From NCBI GenBank assembly GCA_947630765.1, contig CANRIX010000016.1, positions 1 to 47,805 of the forward strand: 47,805 nt of DNA, read 5' to 3'. The DNA is from an uncultured Clostridia bacterium. Lineage in GTDB: Bacteria; Bacillota; Clostridia; Oscillospirales; CAG-382. Every line of letters starts with the position of its first letter. Position 1 is the first letter of the stretch. The position numbers were made by a program, and so were the translations under genes. A model generated the notes under the pieces. The model searched no databases. It was not told where the DNA came from and saw nothing but the letters and a program-made list of their open reading frames with translations. Shown in pieces: positions 8,629 through 16,646 of this stretch.

Positions 8629-9644
8629 AGGCGGGCAGGGGCGGCCTGCTCCGCAACCGCGACGTGCGGCGGGAGCTGGCCGCGTGGGGCGTCGTGTCGG
8701 CGGCGGTGTGCGCGGCGGGGTTTTTCGTGTCGCCGGCGTGCGGCGGGTTCGCGGCGTGCGGCGCGGTGTGCGCGGGGGTCGTCCACGCGGTGTTTCTGCG
8801 TCGGCGGTACCGGGATCTGGCGGCGCTTTGCGGGAGCATCGACCGGGTTCTGCATGGGCAGGAGGATATTTTGCTTTCCGACAACGAGGAGGGGGAGCTC
8901 TCCATTCTCAAGAGCGAGATCCGTAAGATGACCGTGCGTCTGCGGGAGGCGGCGGACCTGCTGCGGCAGGATAAGCGGCGGCTTTCGGACGCGATGGCGG
9001 ACATCTCCCACCAGCTGCGCACGCCGCTGACCACCATGCAGTTGACGCTTTCCCTGCTCGCGTCGGAATCCCTGTCGGACGAGCGGCGGCTGGCGCTGAC
9101 CTACGAACTGCGCGAATCGCTGGAGCGAGTGGACTGGCTGGTCGAAACGCTGCTGAAGCTCTCCGGCATCGACGCGGGGGCGATCACGTTTGCGCCCGAA
9201 ACGTGGACGGTCGAAGAATGGGTGCGCCGTGCGGTCGAGCCGTTCGCCGTGCCGATGGAGCTGCGGGAGCAGAAGCTGACCCTGCGGGTCGGGGAGGAGC
9301 GGTTTTTCGGGGACCTGCGCTGGTGCGCGGAGGCGCTGGAGAACCTGCTGAAGAACTGCGTCGAGCATACCCCGACGGGCGGGGAGATTTGCATCGAATC
9401 GCAGGAAACGGCGCTGTTCGTCGAGCTGACCGTGCGGGACAGCGGTCCGGGGTTCGACCGGCGGGACTTGCCGCGCCTGTTCGAGCGGTTCTACCGCGGG
9501 AGGAACGCCGCCGAAGGGAGCGCGGGCATCGGGCTGGCGTTCGCGCGGGCGGTATTGGAAGCGCAGGGCGCGTCCCTGCGGGCGGAAAACCCGCCGGAGG
9601 GCGGTGCGCTGTTCCGCATCCGCTTCGCAAAAGTGATCGTATAA
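8625..9644 (+). CDS. Sensor histidine kinase, short two-helix type
   Basis: A 339-residue membrane kinase. Two transmembrane helices (about residues 16-32 and 37-56) are joined by only a few residues, so there is almost no extracellular sensor. This resembles intramembrane-sensing kinases such as BceS. A short linker is followed by the H box DISHQLRTPL (phospho-acceptor His near 129), the N box ENLLKNCVEHTP, the G1 motif DSGPGFD and the G2 motif SAGIGLA. The start overlaps the response regulator stop. Context suggests it monitors a transporter or an envelope-active compound through the ABC pair downstream. Confidence 0.92.
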   Translation: MKAGRGGLLRNRDVRRELAAWGVVSAAVCAAGFFVSPACGGFAACGAVCAGVVHAVFLRRRYRDLAALCGSIDRVLHGQEDILLSDNEEGELSILKSEIRKMTVRLREAADLLRQDKRRLSDAMADISHQLRTPLTTMQLTLSLLASESLSDERRLALTYELRESLERVDWLVETLLKLSGIDAGAITFAPETWTVEEWVRRAVEPFAVPMELREQKLTLRVGEERFFGDLRWCAEALENLLKNCVEHTPTGGEICIESQETALFVELTVRDSGPGFDRRDLPRLFERFYRGRNAAEGSAGIGLAFARAVLEAQGASLRAENPPEGGALFRIRFAKVIV

Positions 9645-9662
9645 AAAACACGAAAAAAACTT

Positions 9663-9722
9663 GCGTCGGTGACAGAAACGTCAGCAAACTGTCACCGACG
9701 CGTCACTTTTCTGCGGTAAACT
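9663..9722 (+). promoter_or_regulatory. Candidate response-regulator operator and hairpin before the ABC transporter
   Basis: Two overlapping signals lie here. A perfect 13-bp inverted repeat (GCGTCGGTGACAG at 9663-9675, CTGTCACCGACGC at 9689-9701) could act as a terminator or protein site. Three GTCA units recur with exact 11-bp spacing (9680, 9691, 9702), the spacing of OmpR/PhoB-type direct repeats. They end about 12 bp before a -10-like TAAACT (9717-9722) that has no good -35, as expected for an activated promoter. The likely ligand is the response regulator encoded at 7945-8628. Confidence 0.6.
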
Positions 9723-9768
9723 AAAGGCAGAAAACGGGCGCGAGGGCGCCGGGAAGGAAGGTCCGACG

Positions 9769-10449
9769 GTGGAAATTCTGCGGACGGAGCATTTGTCAAA
9801 GGTATACGGAGAGGGCGAAAACAAGGTGCGGGCGGTGGACGACCTGACGTTTTCGCTGGAAAAGGGGGAGTTCGCCGCGTTGATCGGCCCGTCGGGGTCG
9901 GGAAAGTCCACGCTTCTGCACCTGCTCGGCGGGGTGGACCGCCCGACGAGCGGGAAGGTGTTCGTTGGCGGGCAGGACGTGTACGCGCAGGACGAGAACA
10001 AGCTCGCCGTTTTCCGGCGCAGGCAGGTCGGGCTGATCTACCAGTTCTACAACCTCATCCCGGTGCTGAACGTGGTGGAAAACATGACCCTGCCGGTGCT
10101 GATGGACGGGCGGAAGGTCAACGAGGAGCGTCTGCGGGAGCTGCTGCGGACGCTCGGGCTGACCGACAAACGGGACAGCCTGCCGAACCAGCTTTCGGGC
10201 GGGCAGCAGCAGCGGGTGTCCATCGGGCGGGCGCTGATGAACGCGCCGGCGATCGTGCTGGCGGACGAGCCGACCGGGAATCTGGATTCGGCGAACAGCC
10301 GGGAGATCGTGGAGCTGCTGCGGTATTCCAACCGTGCCTACGGGCAGACGCTCCTGCTCATCACGCACGACGAGTCGATCGCCCTGCAGGCGGACCGCGT
10401 GCTGTCCTTCGAGGACGGGCGCATCGTGCGGGACGAGAAATTGAGGTGA
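9769..10449 (+). CDS. ABC transporter ATP-binding protein (LolD/MacB type)
   Basis: A 226-residue ATPase. Walker A GPSGSGKST is near residues 44-52, the Q loop is in YQFYNLIP, the signature is LSGGQQQR, Walker B is in VLADEPTGNLD, and the switch His is in LITHDES. This subfamily energises FtsX-like permeases that move peptides, lipoproteins or antibiotics, or that drive mechanotransmission. The start is a GTG at 9769. The permease gene begins 8 bases after its stop. Together with the upstream kinase pair it resembles antimicrobial-peptide sensing and detoxification modules. Confidence 0.93.
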   Translation: MEILRTEHLSKVYGEGENKVRAVDDLTFSLEKGEFAALIGPSGSGKSTLLHLLGGVDRPTSGKVFVGGQDVYAQDENKLAVFRRRQVGLIYQFYNLIPVLNVVENMTLPVLMDGRKVNEERLRELLRTLGLTDKRDSLPNQLSGGQQQRVSIGRALMNAPAIVLADEPTGNLDSANSREIVELLRYSNRAYGQTLLLITHDESIALQADRVLSFEDGRIVRDEKLR

Positions 10450-10456
10450 AAATGCG

Positions 10457-13078
10457 ATGAACGTACTGCGAAAATTCACCTGGAAGAGCTTGCTTCGCAA
10501 CCCGGTGCGGACGCTCGTGACCGTGGCGGGCATCCTGCTGTCGGCGGCACTGTTCACGGCGGTGGCGGTGGGGGCGTACAGCGGGCTTTGCTATCTGCGG
10601 GACGCGGAAATCGACTCGGTCGGGGCGTTCCACGCGTTCTACCCGTACCTGACCCCGGAACAGGCGGCGGCGGTCGAAGAGACGGACGGCGTCGATTCGG
10701 CGGCGGGCTGGCGGGAGGTCGGCTGGGCGGAATACGGCGGGGATAATCCGGACAAACCCTACCTGCTCGTGGAGGACATGGACCCGGACCTGCCGGACCT
10801 GCTGTCCATTCGGCTGACCGACGGGCGGCTGCCGCAAGCGGACGGCGAGCTGCTTCTGCCGACGGTCGTCGAAAGCTACGGCGGGAAACTGTTCGCGCTC
10901 GGCGACACGCTGACGCTGGACCTGCGGGAAACGCCGGACGGGGCGTTTTTGCAGCAGAAAACCTACACGGTCGTCGGGTTCTACAAACGGCTGAACCTGC
11001 TCGTCGAGGACTACGATCTGCCGGGTTACACCGCCTTCACGGTCGGCGGCGGGCGGGGGACCTGCGCGGTGTTCTTCACGGTGGAGAAGCCGTCGCAGTT
11101 CTATGCCTACATGACGTCGCACGCGCTCGACGCGAACTACGTCGTGCACCAGGACCTGTTACGGCTCTCCGGCTCGTTCCGCACGGCGGACTTCACGCGG
11201 ATCCTGTACTCGTTCGCGGGGATCCTGCTGTTCCTCGTCGCGCTCGGCTCGGTTTCGCTGATCTACAACGCGTTCTCCATTTCGGTCGGGGAGCGGACGC
11301 GGCAGTTCGGCATCCTCAAGTCGGTCGGCGCGACCAACCGGCAGATCCGCGCGAGCGTGCTGTGGGAGGCGTTCCTGCTGTGCGTGTTCGCGATTCCGCT
11401 CGGTCTGCTGGTCGGGTGCGTCGGGATCGGGCTGACGCTGCATTTTTTGCAGGAGGATTTCGCCCGGATCCTCGGGGATTACGCGTCGGTGCAGATGAAA
11501 ACGGTCATCCACCCGCTCGGACTTCTGCTTGCGGCGGGGCTGGGCGTCGTGACGACGCTGATCTCGGCGGCGATCCCCGCCCGACGCGCGATGAAGCAGA
11601 GCGCCATCGACGCGATCCGCCAATCCGGCGACGTGAAGCTGCGCAAGCGGGACGTGCGGTCCATGCCGCTGACGAAGAAGCTGTTCGGGCTGGAGGGGAT
11701 GCTGGCGGCGAAGAACTTCCGCCGGAGCCGCAAGCGGTACCGCGCGGTGGTCCTGTCGCTGTGCCTGAGCGTCGTGCTGTTCTTGGGCGCGACGACCTTC
11801 TGCGCCTACCTGACGGATTCGGTGGACGTTTTCACGCCGGAGGAAACGGCGGACCTGTCGTTCCAGTATTTCCAAATGGACGGGAAGGAGGAGCTGCTCC
11901 GCAAGCTGCGCGAACTGGACGCGGTGGACGACGTCGTCTTTTCCACCTACCAGGTCGAATGGGCGCGGTTCGACGCGGACGCGCTGACGGACGAAACGCT
12001 GGAGACCAACCGCTCGCTGTATCTGACGGACGGCGCGGATCTGTATATCCAGGTGCATTTCCTTTCGGACGACGCGTTCCGGACGCTTTGCGCGAAGAAT
12101 CGGCTGAACGCGGACGACTTCTTCGATGCGGACGCCCCGCGTGGGCTGTTCTGGAATCGGCAGGAGCGCTATGTGCAGGGGGAGGACGCGTTCGAGGAGA
12201 TCCCGGTGCTGCGGGCGGACGCACTGCCGCAGACTGCGGATCTCCTGCTGGGCTACCGCGAGAAGGAGGGGTACACCCCCTACGCGGACGGCATCGCGGA
12301 GCGGGACGGGGTGCAGTGCATCCCGTATTATCCGACCGACTACCTCGAGGGCTTCAACGCCGGGGCGCTTGACGAATCCAAAGCGGTCTGGGAGCCGCTG
12401 GCGGACGCGGAACGGCGGACGTCCCTGACCGTCGGGGCATTCTTGGAGGAAACGGACTACTATATGCGCTTCGGCTCGGCGCCGATGCTGTTCTACCCGA
12501 ACGCGTTGCGGAACGCGGTGCTGGGGGACGAGGCGGAACGGTTCACCTTCTTCTACTTCAAGGCGGCCGCCTACGACCGGGCGGAGGAGGAGATCGAGCA
12601 GCTTTTGCGGGCGGAGGGGATCGCGACGTACGTGAGCAATCACGCGGCGTCGTCGGCGTCGGAGAAGGCATTGGTGACAGTCATCGACGTGTTCTCCTAC
12701 GGGTTCATCATCCTGATCTCCCTCATCGCCATGGCGAACGTGTTCAACACGGTTTCGACCAATATTTCCCTGCGGCGGCGGGAATTCGCGATGCTGCGCT
12801 CGGTCGGGATGTCGCGGAAGGGCTTCCGGCGCATGATGCACTACGAATGCCTGCTCTACGGGTTCCGGGGACTGCTGTACGGTCTGCCGCTCGCGTTCGT
12901 TCTCTGCTACGGGATCTATTCGCTGGTCCATATGGAAGGCAAATTCTACCTGCCGTGGGGGAACGTGGCGGTCGTGGTCGTCAGCGTGTTCGCCGTGGTG
13001 GCGGTCACGATGCTGTACGCGACGCGCCGTCTGCGGCGGGATAACCCGGTCGAAACGCTTCGGCAGGAGAACCTTTGA
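10457..13078 (+). CDS. FtsX-like ABC transporter permease
   Basis: An 873-residue membrane protein with two FtsX-type halves. The first has an N-terminal helix (about 15-40), an extracellular domain (about 45-250), and a three-helix FtsX core (about 255-380) containing GERTRQFGILKSVGAT. The second repeats this: a helix near 425-450, a large extracellular domain (to about 740), and a core with RRREFAMLRSVGMS. It is longer than BceB-type permeases (about 650) and has two extracellular domains, so it is nearer the general FtsX/MacB permeases of Firmicutes. It is paired with the ATPase 8 bases upstream. The substrate is unknown. Confidence 0.9.
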   Translation: MNVLRKFTWKSLLRNPVRTLVTVAGILLSAALFTAVAVGAYSGLCYLRDAEIDSVGAFHAFYPYLTPEQAAAVEETDGVDSAAGWREVGWAEYGGDNPDKPYLLVEDMDPDLPDLLSIRLTDGRLPQADGELLLPTVVESYGGKLFALGDTLTLDLRETPDGAFLQQKTYTVVGFYKRLNLLVEDYDLPGYTAFTVGGGRGTCAVFFTVEKPSQFYAYMTSHALDANYVVHQDLLRLSGSFRTADFTRILYSFAGILLFLVALGSVSLIYNAFSISVGERTRQFGILKSVGATNRQIRASVLWEAFLLCVFAIPLGLLVGCVGIGLTLHFLQEDFARILGDYASVQMKTVIHPLGLLLAAGLGVVTTLISAAIPARRAMKQSAIDAIRQSGDVKLRKRDVRSMPLTKKLFGLEGMLAAKNFRRSRKRYRAVVLSLCLSVVLFLGATTFCAYLTDSVDVFTPEETADLSFQYFQMDGKEELLRKLRELDAVDDVVFSTYQVEWARFDADALTDETLETNRSLYLTDGADLYIQVHFLSDDAFRTLCAKNRLNADDFFDADAPRGLFWNRQERYVQGEDAFEEIPVLRADALPQTADLLLGYREKEGYTPYADGIAERDGVQCIPYYPTDYLEGFNAGALDESKAVWEPLADAERRTSLTVGAFLEETDYYMRFGSAPMLFYPNALRNAVLGDEAERFTFFYFKAAAYDRAEEEIEQLLRAEGIATYVSNHAASSASEKALVTVIDVFSYGFIILISLIAMANVFNTVSTNISLRRREFAMLRSVGMSRKGFRRMMHYECLLYGFRGLLYGLPLAFVLCYGIYSLVHMEGKFYLPWGNVAVVVVSVFAVVAVTMLYATRRLRRDNPVETLRQENL

Positions 13079-13090
13079 GCGAAAAAAGGA

Positions 13091-13119
13091 TTGACAAACC
13101 GGGGAAAACATGGTAAAAT
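13091..13119 (+). promoter_or_regulatory. Sigma-A promoter for the DUF4430 gene
   Basis: TTGACA (13091-13096) and TAAAAT (13114-13119) have a 17-bp spacer and TGG before the -10. The spacer begins AACCG, as at 15660 and 35280. Confidence 0.85.
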
Positions 13120-13146
13120 CGGGGAAACAAGGAGCGTGATGAAGAG

Positions 13147-13698
13147 ATGGAACTGTTTCCCCGCATCTTAGCGGTCGTGCTGTTCGTTGCGGGCGTGTTC
13201 GCGGTCGTGCTGTTCGCGGTGAAGGGGCGGCGAAAGCAGGCGGTCGCGGCGGGGGTCGCCGCCGTGCTGCTGTGCGGCGGGGCGGTCGCGTGGGGGCTGC
13301 TTGCCGGCCGGGAACCGACGGAAGCGCCGGAGATCGGGACCGTGACGGTCTCCATCGACGCGTCCGCCGCGTTGGCGTACGGCGGGGACGCAGTGGAAGC
13401 GCTGGAATTCCCCGCGGACGGGCGGCTGCTTTCGGAAACCGAAATCCCGCTGCGGGAGGGCGACAGCGTGCTTTCCGTGCTGCGCCGGACCGCCGAACAG
13501 GAGGGGCTGCTGCTCGCGTTCGACGGGGAGTACCTCGTCGGCATTGACGGGCTGACCGCGTTCCTCTGCGGGGACGAGTCCGGCTGGACCTTCACGGTCA
13601 ACGGCGAACAGCCGACCGCGTCGGCGGCGGACATTTCCCCTTCGCCGGGCGACGCCATCGTCTGGACCTACATCACCTCCTATGACTTCTTCGGTTAG
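13147..13698 (+). CDS. DUF4430 domain membrane protein
   Basis: A 183-residue protein. Two hydrophobic helices near the N-terminus (about 6-26 and 33-53) are followed by an external domain. Its C-terminal part (about 100-183) has the pattern of DUF4430, the transcobalamin C-terminal-like fold: LREGDSVLSVLRR, then SGWTFTVNGEQP and GDAIVWTYI. Such domains occur in cell-surface and cobalamin- or polysaccharide-binding proteins of Firmicutes; the ligand here is not known. It has its own promoter. The ribosome site (GAAGAG) is weak. An ATG eight bases upstream is in another frame and is not used. Confidence 0.75.
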   Translation: MELFPRILAVVLFVAGVFAVVLFAVKGRRKQAVAAGVAAVLLCGGAVAWGLLAGREPTEAPEIGTVTVSIDASAALAYGGDAVEALEFPADGRLLSETEIPLREGDSVLSVLRRTAEQEGLLLAFDGEYLVGIDGLTAFLCGDESGWTFTVNGEQPTASAADISPSPGDAIVWTYITSYDFFG

Positions 13699-13712
13699 AA
13701 AGGATCTTCCTC

Positions 13713-15164
13713 ATGGCAGTTTGCAGTTTCGCTAAAATCCCGCTTCGCGGGTGTTTCACCCCGCGCTGGCCGTTCGCGACCGAGCTGTACGGTCGGCTCT
13801 TTTACCTCCGCTCCGGGGAGGAGCAGGCGCTGTTCTGCGCGTTCGATTCGCTGAACACCTGGGCGAGCGACGCGCGGCGGTTCCGCGCGGAGGTGTCCGC
13901 CGCCTGCGGCATCCCGGAAAAGAGCATCGTCTACCACGAGCTGCAGTGCCACGCTGCGCCGGATTCCGACCTGATGCACGAAGCGATGGACGGCATCATC
14001 GAGCGGGCGGTCGCGGCGGTGCGGGAGATGGTGCGGAACGCGGTCCCGTTCACCTGCGAGGTGACGGAAGCGTACTTCGGCACGGATTGCAGTTTCAACC
14101 GTGAGCAGTACGTCGAAGGGCTCGGCGGCGTGACCGTCTGGACCGGCATGGGGTTCGACGGCGACGGGCGCCCCTGCACGGCGAACGAGGGCATCATGCT
14201 GCTGCAGGATTACCGCCCGCACATCGTCGAAAAGCCGGTCTACTTCGACAACCCGAACGACCCGCTCGCCTACCTGTTCGTCTTTCGCGGGGAGGACGGG
14301 CGGACGCTCGGCACGCTGTCGCGGTTCGCGGCGCACCCGGACGTCGGGGTGCTGTTTGAGCTTCGCCCGGTGCAGGGCAAGGCGCAGATGTACCGGTACG
14401 ACTTCGATTGGCCCGGCTACCTGTCCGAACGGCTGGAACGGGATCTCGGCGGGCTGTCCGTCTACCTCAACGGTCCGTGCGCGGACCTTTCGACCAAGAA
14501 GGGGTACGACGGGATCGACGATTTCGAGGCGAGCGACGCGGAGTGCCGCCGTTTGGGCAACTGGTTCGCCGACAAACTGGAGCTTTCCTACCGCGAGACG
14601 AAGCGGGTGCTGACGGATACGGATTTCCTGCGGACCGAGACCTTCACGGCGGTCCTGCCGATGCGGGAGGATATGCCCCGCACGCTCGAGGAAGCTAAAT
14701 ACGGGCAGGACGCATTGCTGAACGCCGCACGCGAGGCGTTCGAGCAGGCCAAGGCGGACCCGACGCGCACCCCCGCGCAGGTCAAGCGGACGATCGACGA
14801 CTACTACAAGGCGCTCTACAACGGGCGCATGGCATATGACATCTGCAATTTCAACGACGAAACCCTCGCCAAGCGGGAGGTCACGGTCGATATCCCCTGC
14901 GTGCGGTTCGCGGATTACCTGTTCGTCGGGGTGCCGGGCGAGAGCCTGACCGAGCTGTCGACGTGGCTGCGGTCGGTCTGCACCGGGTCGAAAACCATTC
15001 CGCTCGACCAGTGCAACGGCTACTACAGCTACATGGCGACCCCGCGTTCGCTGACGCTGGGCGGCTACACCTACTGGTGCAGTTGGACCACGCGGGAGTC
15101 CATTCCCGCCTTGCAGAAGCAGATCCAGCCGAAGTTGCGCGCCTTCTTGGATTTGTCGAAATAA
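13713..15164 (+). CDS. Ceramidase-like (neutral/alkaline non-lysosomal type) protein
   Basis: A 483-residue protein without a signal peptide. The order of features recalls the N-terminal domain of neutral ceramidases and related bacterial proteins of unknown substrate: an opening that presents the product as a reduced-form list (KIPLRGCFTPRWP), a LSRFAAHPDV block near residue 205 with a metal-type His, LNGPCADLS near 253, and a late VPGESLTEL. Bacterial homologues are rarely characterised. It starts 14 bases after the DUF4430 gene with an AAAGGA site, so the two are probably co-transcribed. An amidase or hydrolase role is an inference. Confidence 0.55.
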   Translation: MAVCSFAKIPLRGCFTPRWPFATELYGRLFYLRSGEEQALFCAFDSLNTWASDARRFRAEVSAACGIPEKSIVYHELQCHAAPDSDLMHEAMDGIIERAVAAVREMVRNAVPFTCEVTEAYFGTDCSFNREQYVEGLGGVTVWTGMGFDGDGRPCTANEGIMLLQDYRPHIVEKPVYFDNPNDPLAYLFVFRGEDGRTLGTLSRFAAHPDVGVLFELRPVQGKAQMYRYDFDWPGYLSERLERDLGGLSVYLNGPCADLSTKKGYDGIDDFEASDAECRRLGNWFADKLELSYRETKRVLTDTDFLRTETFTAVLPMREDMPRTLEEAKYGQDALLNAAREAFEQAKADPTRTPAQVKRTIDDYYKALYNGRMAYDICNFNDETLAKREVTVDIPCVRFADYLFVGVPGESLTELSTWLRSVCTGSKTIPLDQCNGYYSYMATPRSLTLGGYTYWCSWTTRESIPALQKQIQPKLRAFLDLSK

Positions 15165-15182
15165 CCAATTTCCTGCACGGTA

Positions 15183-15202
15183 ATTTGATGTGCACGTCAA
15201 AT
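15183..15202. promoter_or_regulatory. 20-bp near-perfect palindrome, candidate operator
   Basis: ATTTGA (15183-15188) and TCAAAT (15197-15202) flank GTGCAC, with only one mismatched pair across the 20 bp. It sits just after the ceramidase-like gene in an AT-rich patch (15170-15260) that contrasts with the surrounding GC-rich DNA, 60 bp before the promoter of the HPr-like gene. It has no T run, so a protein-binding site is more likely than a terminator. Confidence 0.5.
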
Positions 15203-15262
15203 ATATAGGCATAATATACAAAAATAAAGAAACAAATTTGTAAAATACGTCAATTTTCCCTC

Positions 15263-15291
15263 TTGACTTTTCGGCGGAGGTATGCTATCCT
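15263..15291 (+). promoter_or_regulatory. Sigma-A promoter for the HPr-like gene
   Basis: TTGACT (15263-15268) and TATCCT (15286-15291) are separated by 17 bp. AGGAGGG follows at 15317-15323. Confidence 0.75.
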
Positions 15292-15330
15292 GTAGATGCT
15301 CCGAAAGGGGAGCAAAAGGAGGGAATGCAT

Positions 15331-15582
15331 ATGAAAAGCGTCAAGAGCATTCAGCAGTCCTGCAGTTATCAGTACCGTGTGGTGCTGGATACGGTCAGCG
15401 ACGTCAACGAGTTCAACAAAATCGCCCATTCCTGCCCGGGTGAGGTCTATCTGGTCGGCGAGAATATGAAAATCAACGCGAAGAGCCTGCTCGGTGCGCA
15501 CATGGCGCGCGTGGCGTGGGACGTGCTTTACGTGGAAGCGGATTTTGACTGCTACCACAAGTTTGAACGGTTCATCGTATAA
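15331..15582 (+). CDS. HPr-like protein lacking the active-site histidine
   Basis: An 83-residue protein whose C-terminal two-thirds match the HPr fold: VNEFNKIA for helix 1, VYLVGENMKINAKSLLG for the central strand and the regulatory-Ser loop, then the last strand and helix. The position of the PTS phospho-acceptor (GLHARPA in HPr) reads DTVSDVN, so phosphotransfer from enzyme I is not possible. The Ser of AKSLLG corresponds to Ser46, the HPr-kinase site, which recalls Crh of Bacillus. ATG 15331 is 7 bases from AGGAGGG; an in-frame ATG two codons earlier is too close. It is a single-gene unit between its own promoter and a terminator. Confidence 0.75.
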   Translation: MKSVKSIQQSCSYQYRVVLDTVSDVNEFNKIAHSCPGEVYLVGENMKINAKSLLGAHMARVAWDVLYVEADFDCYHKFERFIV

Positions 15583-15599
15583 CTGCGGGGATCGGAAGG

Positions 15600-15637
15600 G
15601 CGGAAGGCGGACCGATGTGTCCGCTTTCCGCTTTTTT
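15600..15637 (+). terminator. Rho-independent terminator after the HPr-like gene
   Basis: GCGGAAGGCGGAC (15600-15612) pairs with GTCCGCTTTCCGC (15619-15631), with one G-T pair, and is followed by six T. Confidence 0.9.
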
Positions 15638-15659
15638 CGTTACTTTTCCGGGAAATGAC

Positions 15660-15688
15660 TTGACAAACCGGCAAAAAACGGGTATCAT
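15660..15688 (+). promoter_or_regulatory. Sigma-A promoter for ribF
   Basis: TTGACA (15660-15665) and TATCAT (15683-15688) have a 17-bp spacer. Only about 30 bases separate it from the start codon, leaving no room for an FMN riboswitch. Confidence 0.85.
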
Positions 15689-15719
15689 AGAAGGGAATCC
15701 AAAAGGGGCGGACGGTGTG

Positions 15720-16646
15720 ATGGAAGAAGTCGGGGTGTATCGGGAATCGGACGGGACGGCGTTTCCGCGTCGCCCGGTCGCGGTCGCGATCGGCATGTTC
15801 GACGGGGTCCATATCGCCCACCAAGCGCTCCTGCGCCGCCTGTGCGAGCTTGCATCTGCGTGCGGGGCGGCGCCGGTCGTGTTCACGTTTTCGGAGAACC
15901 CGAAGCGGGCGCAGGCGCTCTCCGACGAAGCCGAACGGCTGGAGCTGTTTTCGTCGCTCGGCGTGGCCGGGGCGTATATTGCCGATTACGGGGCGCTGCG
16001 GGGGCTTTCCTGCGCGGAATTTGCGCGGAGGTACCTGCGGGAGCGGCTGGACTGCCGCGCCGTCGCGGTCGGGAGCGATTTTCGGTTCGGGAAGGACCGC
16101 GCCGGGGACTGCGAAACCATGCGGACGCTGTTCCCGCGCACGGAGGTCCTGCCGCCGGTCCTGCTGGACGGCGTGAAGGTCTCCTCGACGGAGATCCGCA
16201 GGCGGCTGCTTTGCGGGGACGTCGAAGGGGCGGGGAAGATGCTCGGTCGTCCGTACGGGTTCTGCCTGCCGGTGCGCCGGGGGCGTTCGCTCGCGCGGGA
16301 GCTGGGGTTCCCGACGCTCAATCAAATCCCGCCGGCGGGGCGGGTCCTGCCCCGGTACGGGGTATATGAAACGGAAGTCATTTGCGGCGGCGGGCTTTAC
16401 CGCGGGGTGACGAACGTCGGGGTCAAGCCGACGGTCACGTCCGACGGTCTGCCGCTGCTGGAAACGCACCTGCTCGGATACGGCGGGGGCGAACGGTACG
16501 GGGAAACCGTGCGCGTGTCCTTCCTGCGCATGCTGCGGGAGGAGCGGCGGTTCGAAACGGTGGAAGCACTGCGGGCGCAGATGGCGCGGGATATCCGCGC
16601 GGTCGAAGCCGCGAAGGAGGAACGGAATGCGCAGGAAAACGCATAG
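15720..16646 (+). CDS. ribF: Bifunctional riboflavin kinase / FAD synthetase RibF
   Basis: A 308-residue cytoplasmic enzyme that phosphorylates riboflavin to FMN and adenylates FMN to FAD. The N-terminal nucleotidyltransferase domain (about 20-175) has IGMFDGVHIAHQAL, VGSDFRFGKDRAGD and SSTEIRRRL. The C-terminal kinase domain (about 185-300) has the RGRSLARELGFPTLN block and the G-rich strand near GVTNVGVKPTV. ATG 15720 is used; the GTG immediately before it is an equal alternative. It overlaps the next gene by 20 bases, so the pair is co-transcribed. Confidence 0.94.
   Translation: MEEVGVYRESDGTAFPRRPVAVAIGMFDGVHIAHQALLRRLCELASACGAAPVVFTFSENPKRAQALSDEAERLELFSSLGVAGAYIADYGALRGLSCAEFARRYLRERLDCRAVAVGSDFRFGKDRAGDCETMRTLFPRTEVLPPVLLDGVKVSSTEIRRRLLCGDVEGAGKMLGRPYGFCLPVRRGRSLARELGFPTLNQIPPAGRVLPRYGVYETEVICGGGLYRGVTNVGVKPTVTSDGLPLLETHLLGYGGGERYGETVRVSFLRMLREERRFETVEALRAQMARDIRAVEAAKEERNAQENA

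Noticed and set aside
9769..13078. Naming the ABC pair BceAB
   Set aside because: The permease is over 200 residues too long and has two extracellular domains, so only the general FtsX-like label is safe.
15660..15720. FMN riboswitch upstream of ribF
   Set aside because: The predicted transcript start leaves only about 25-30 leader bases, too few for the aptamer.
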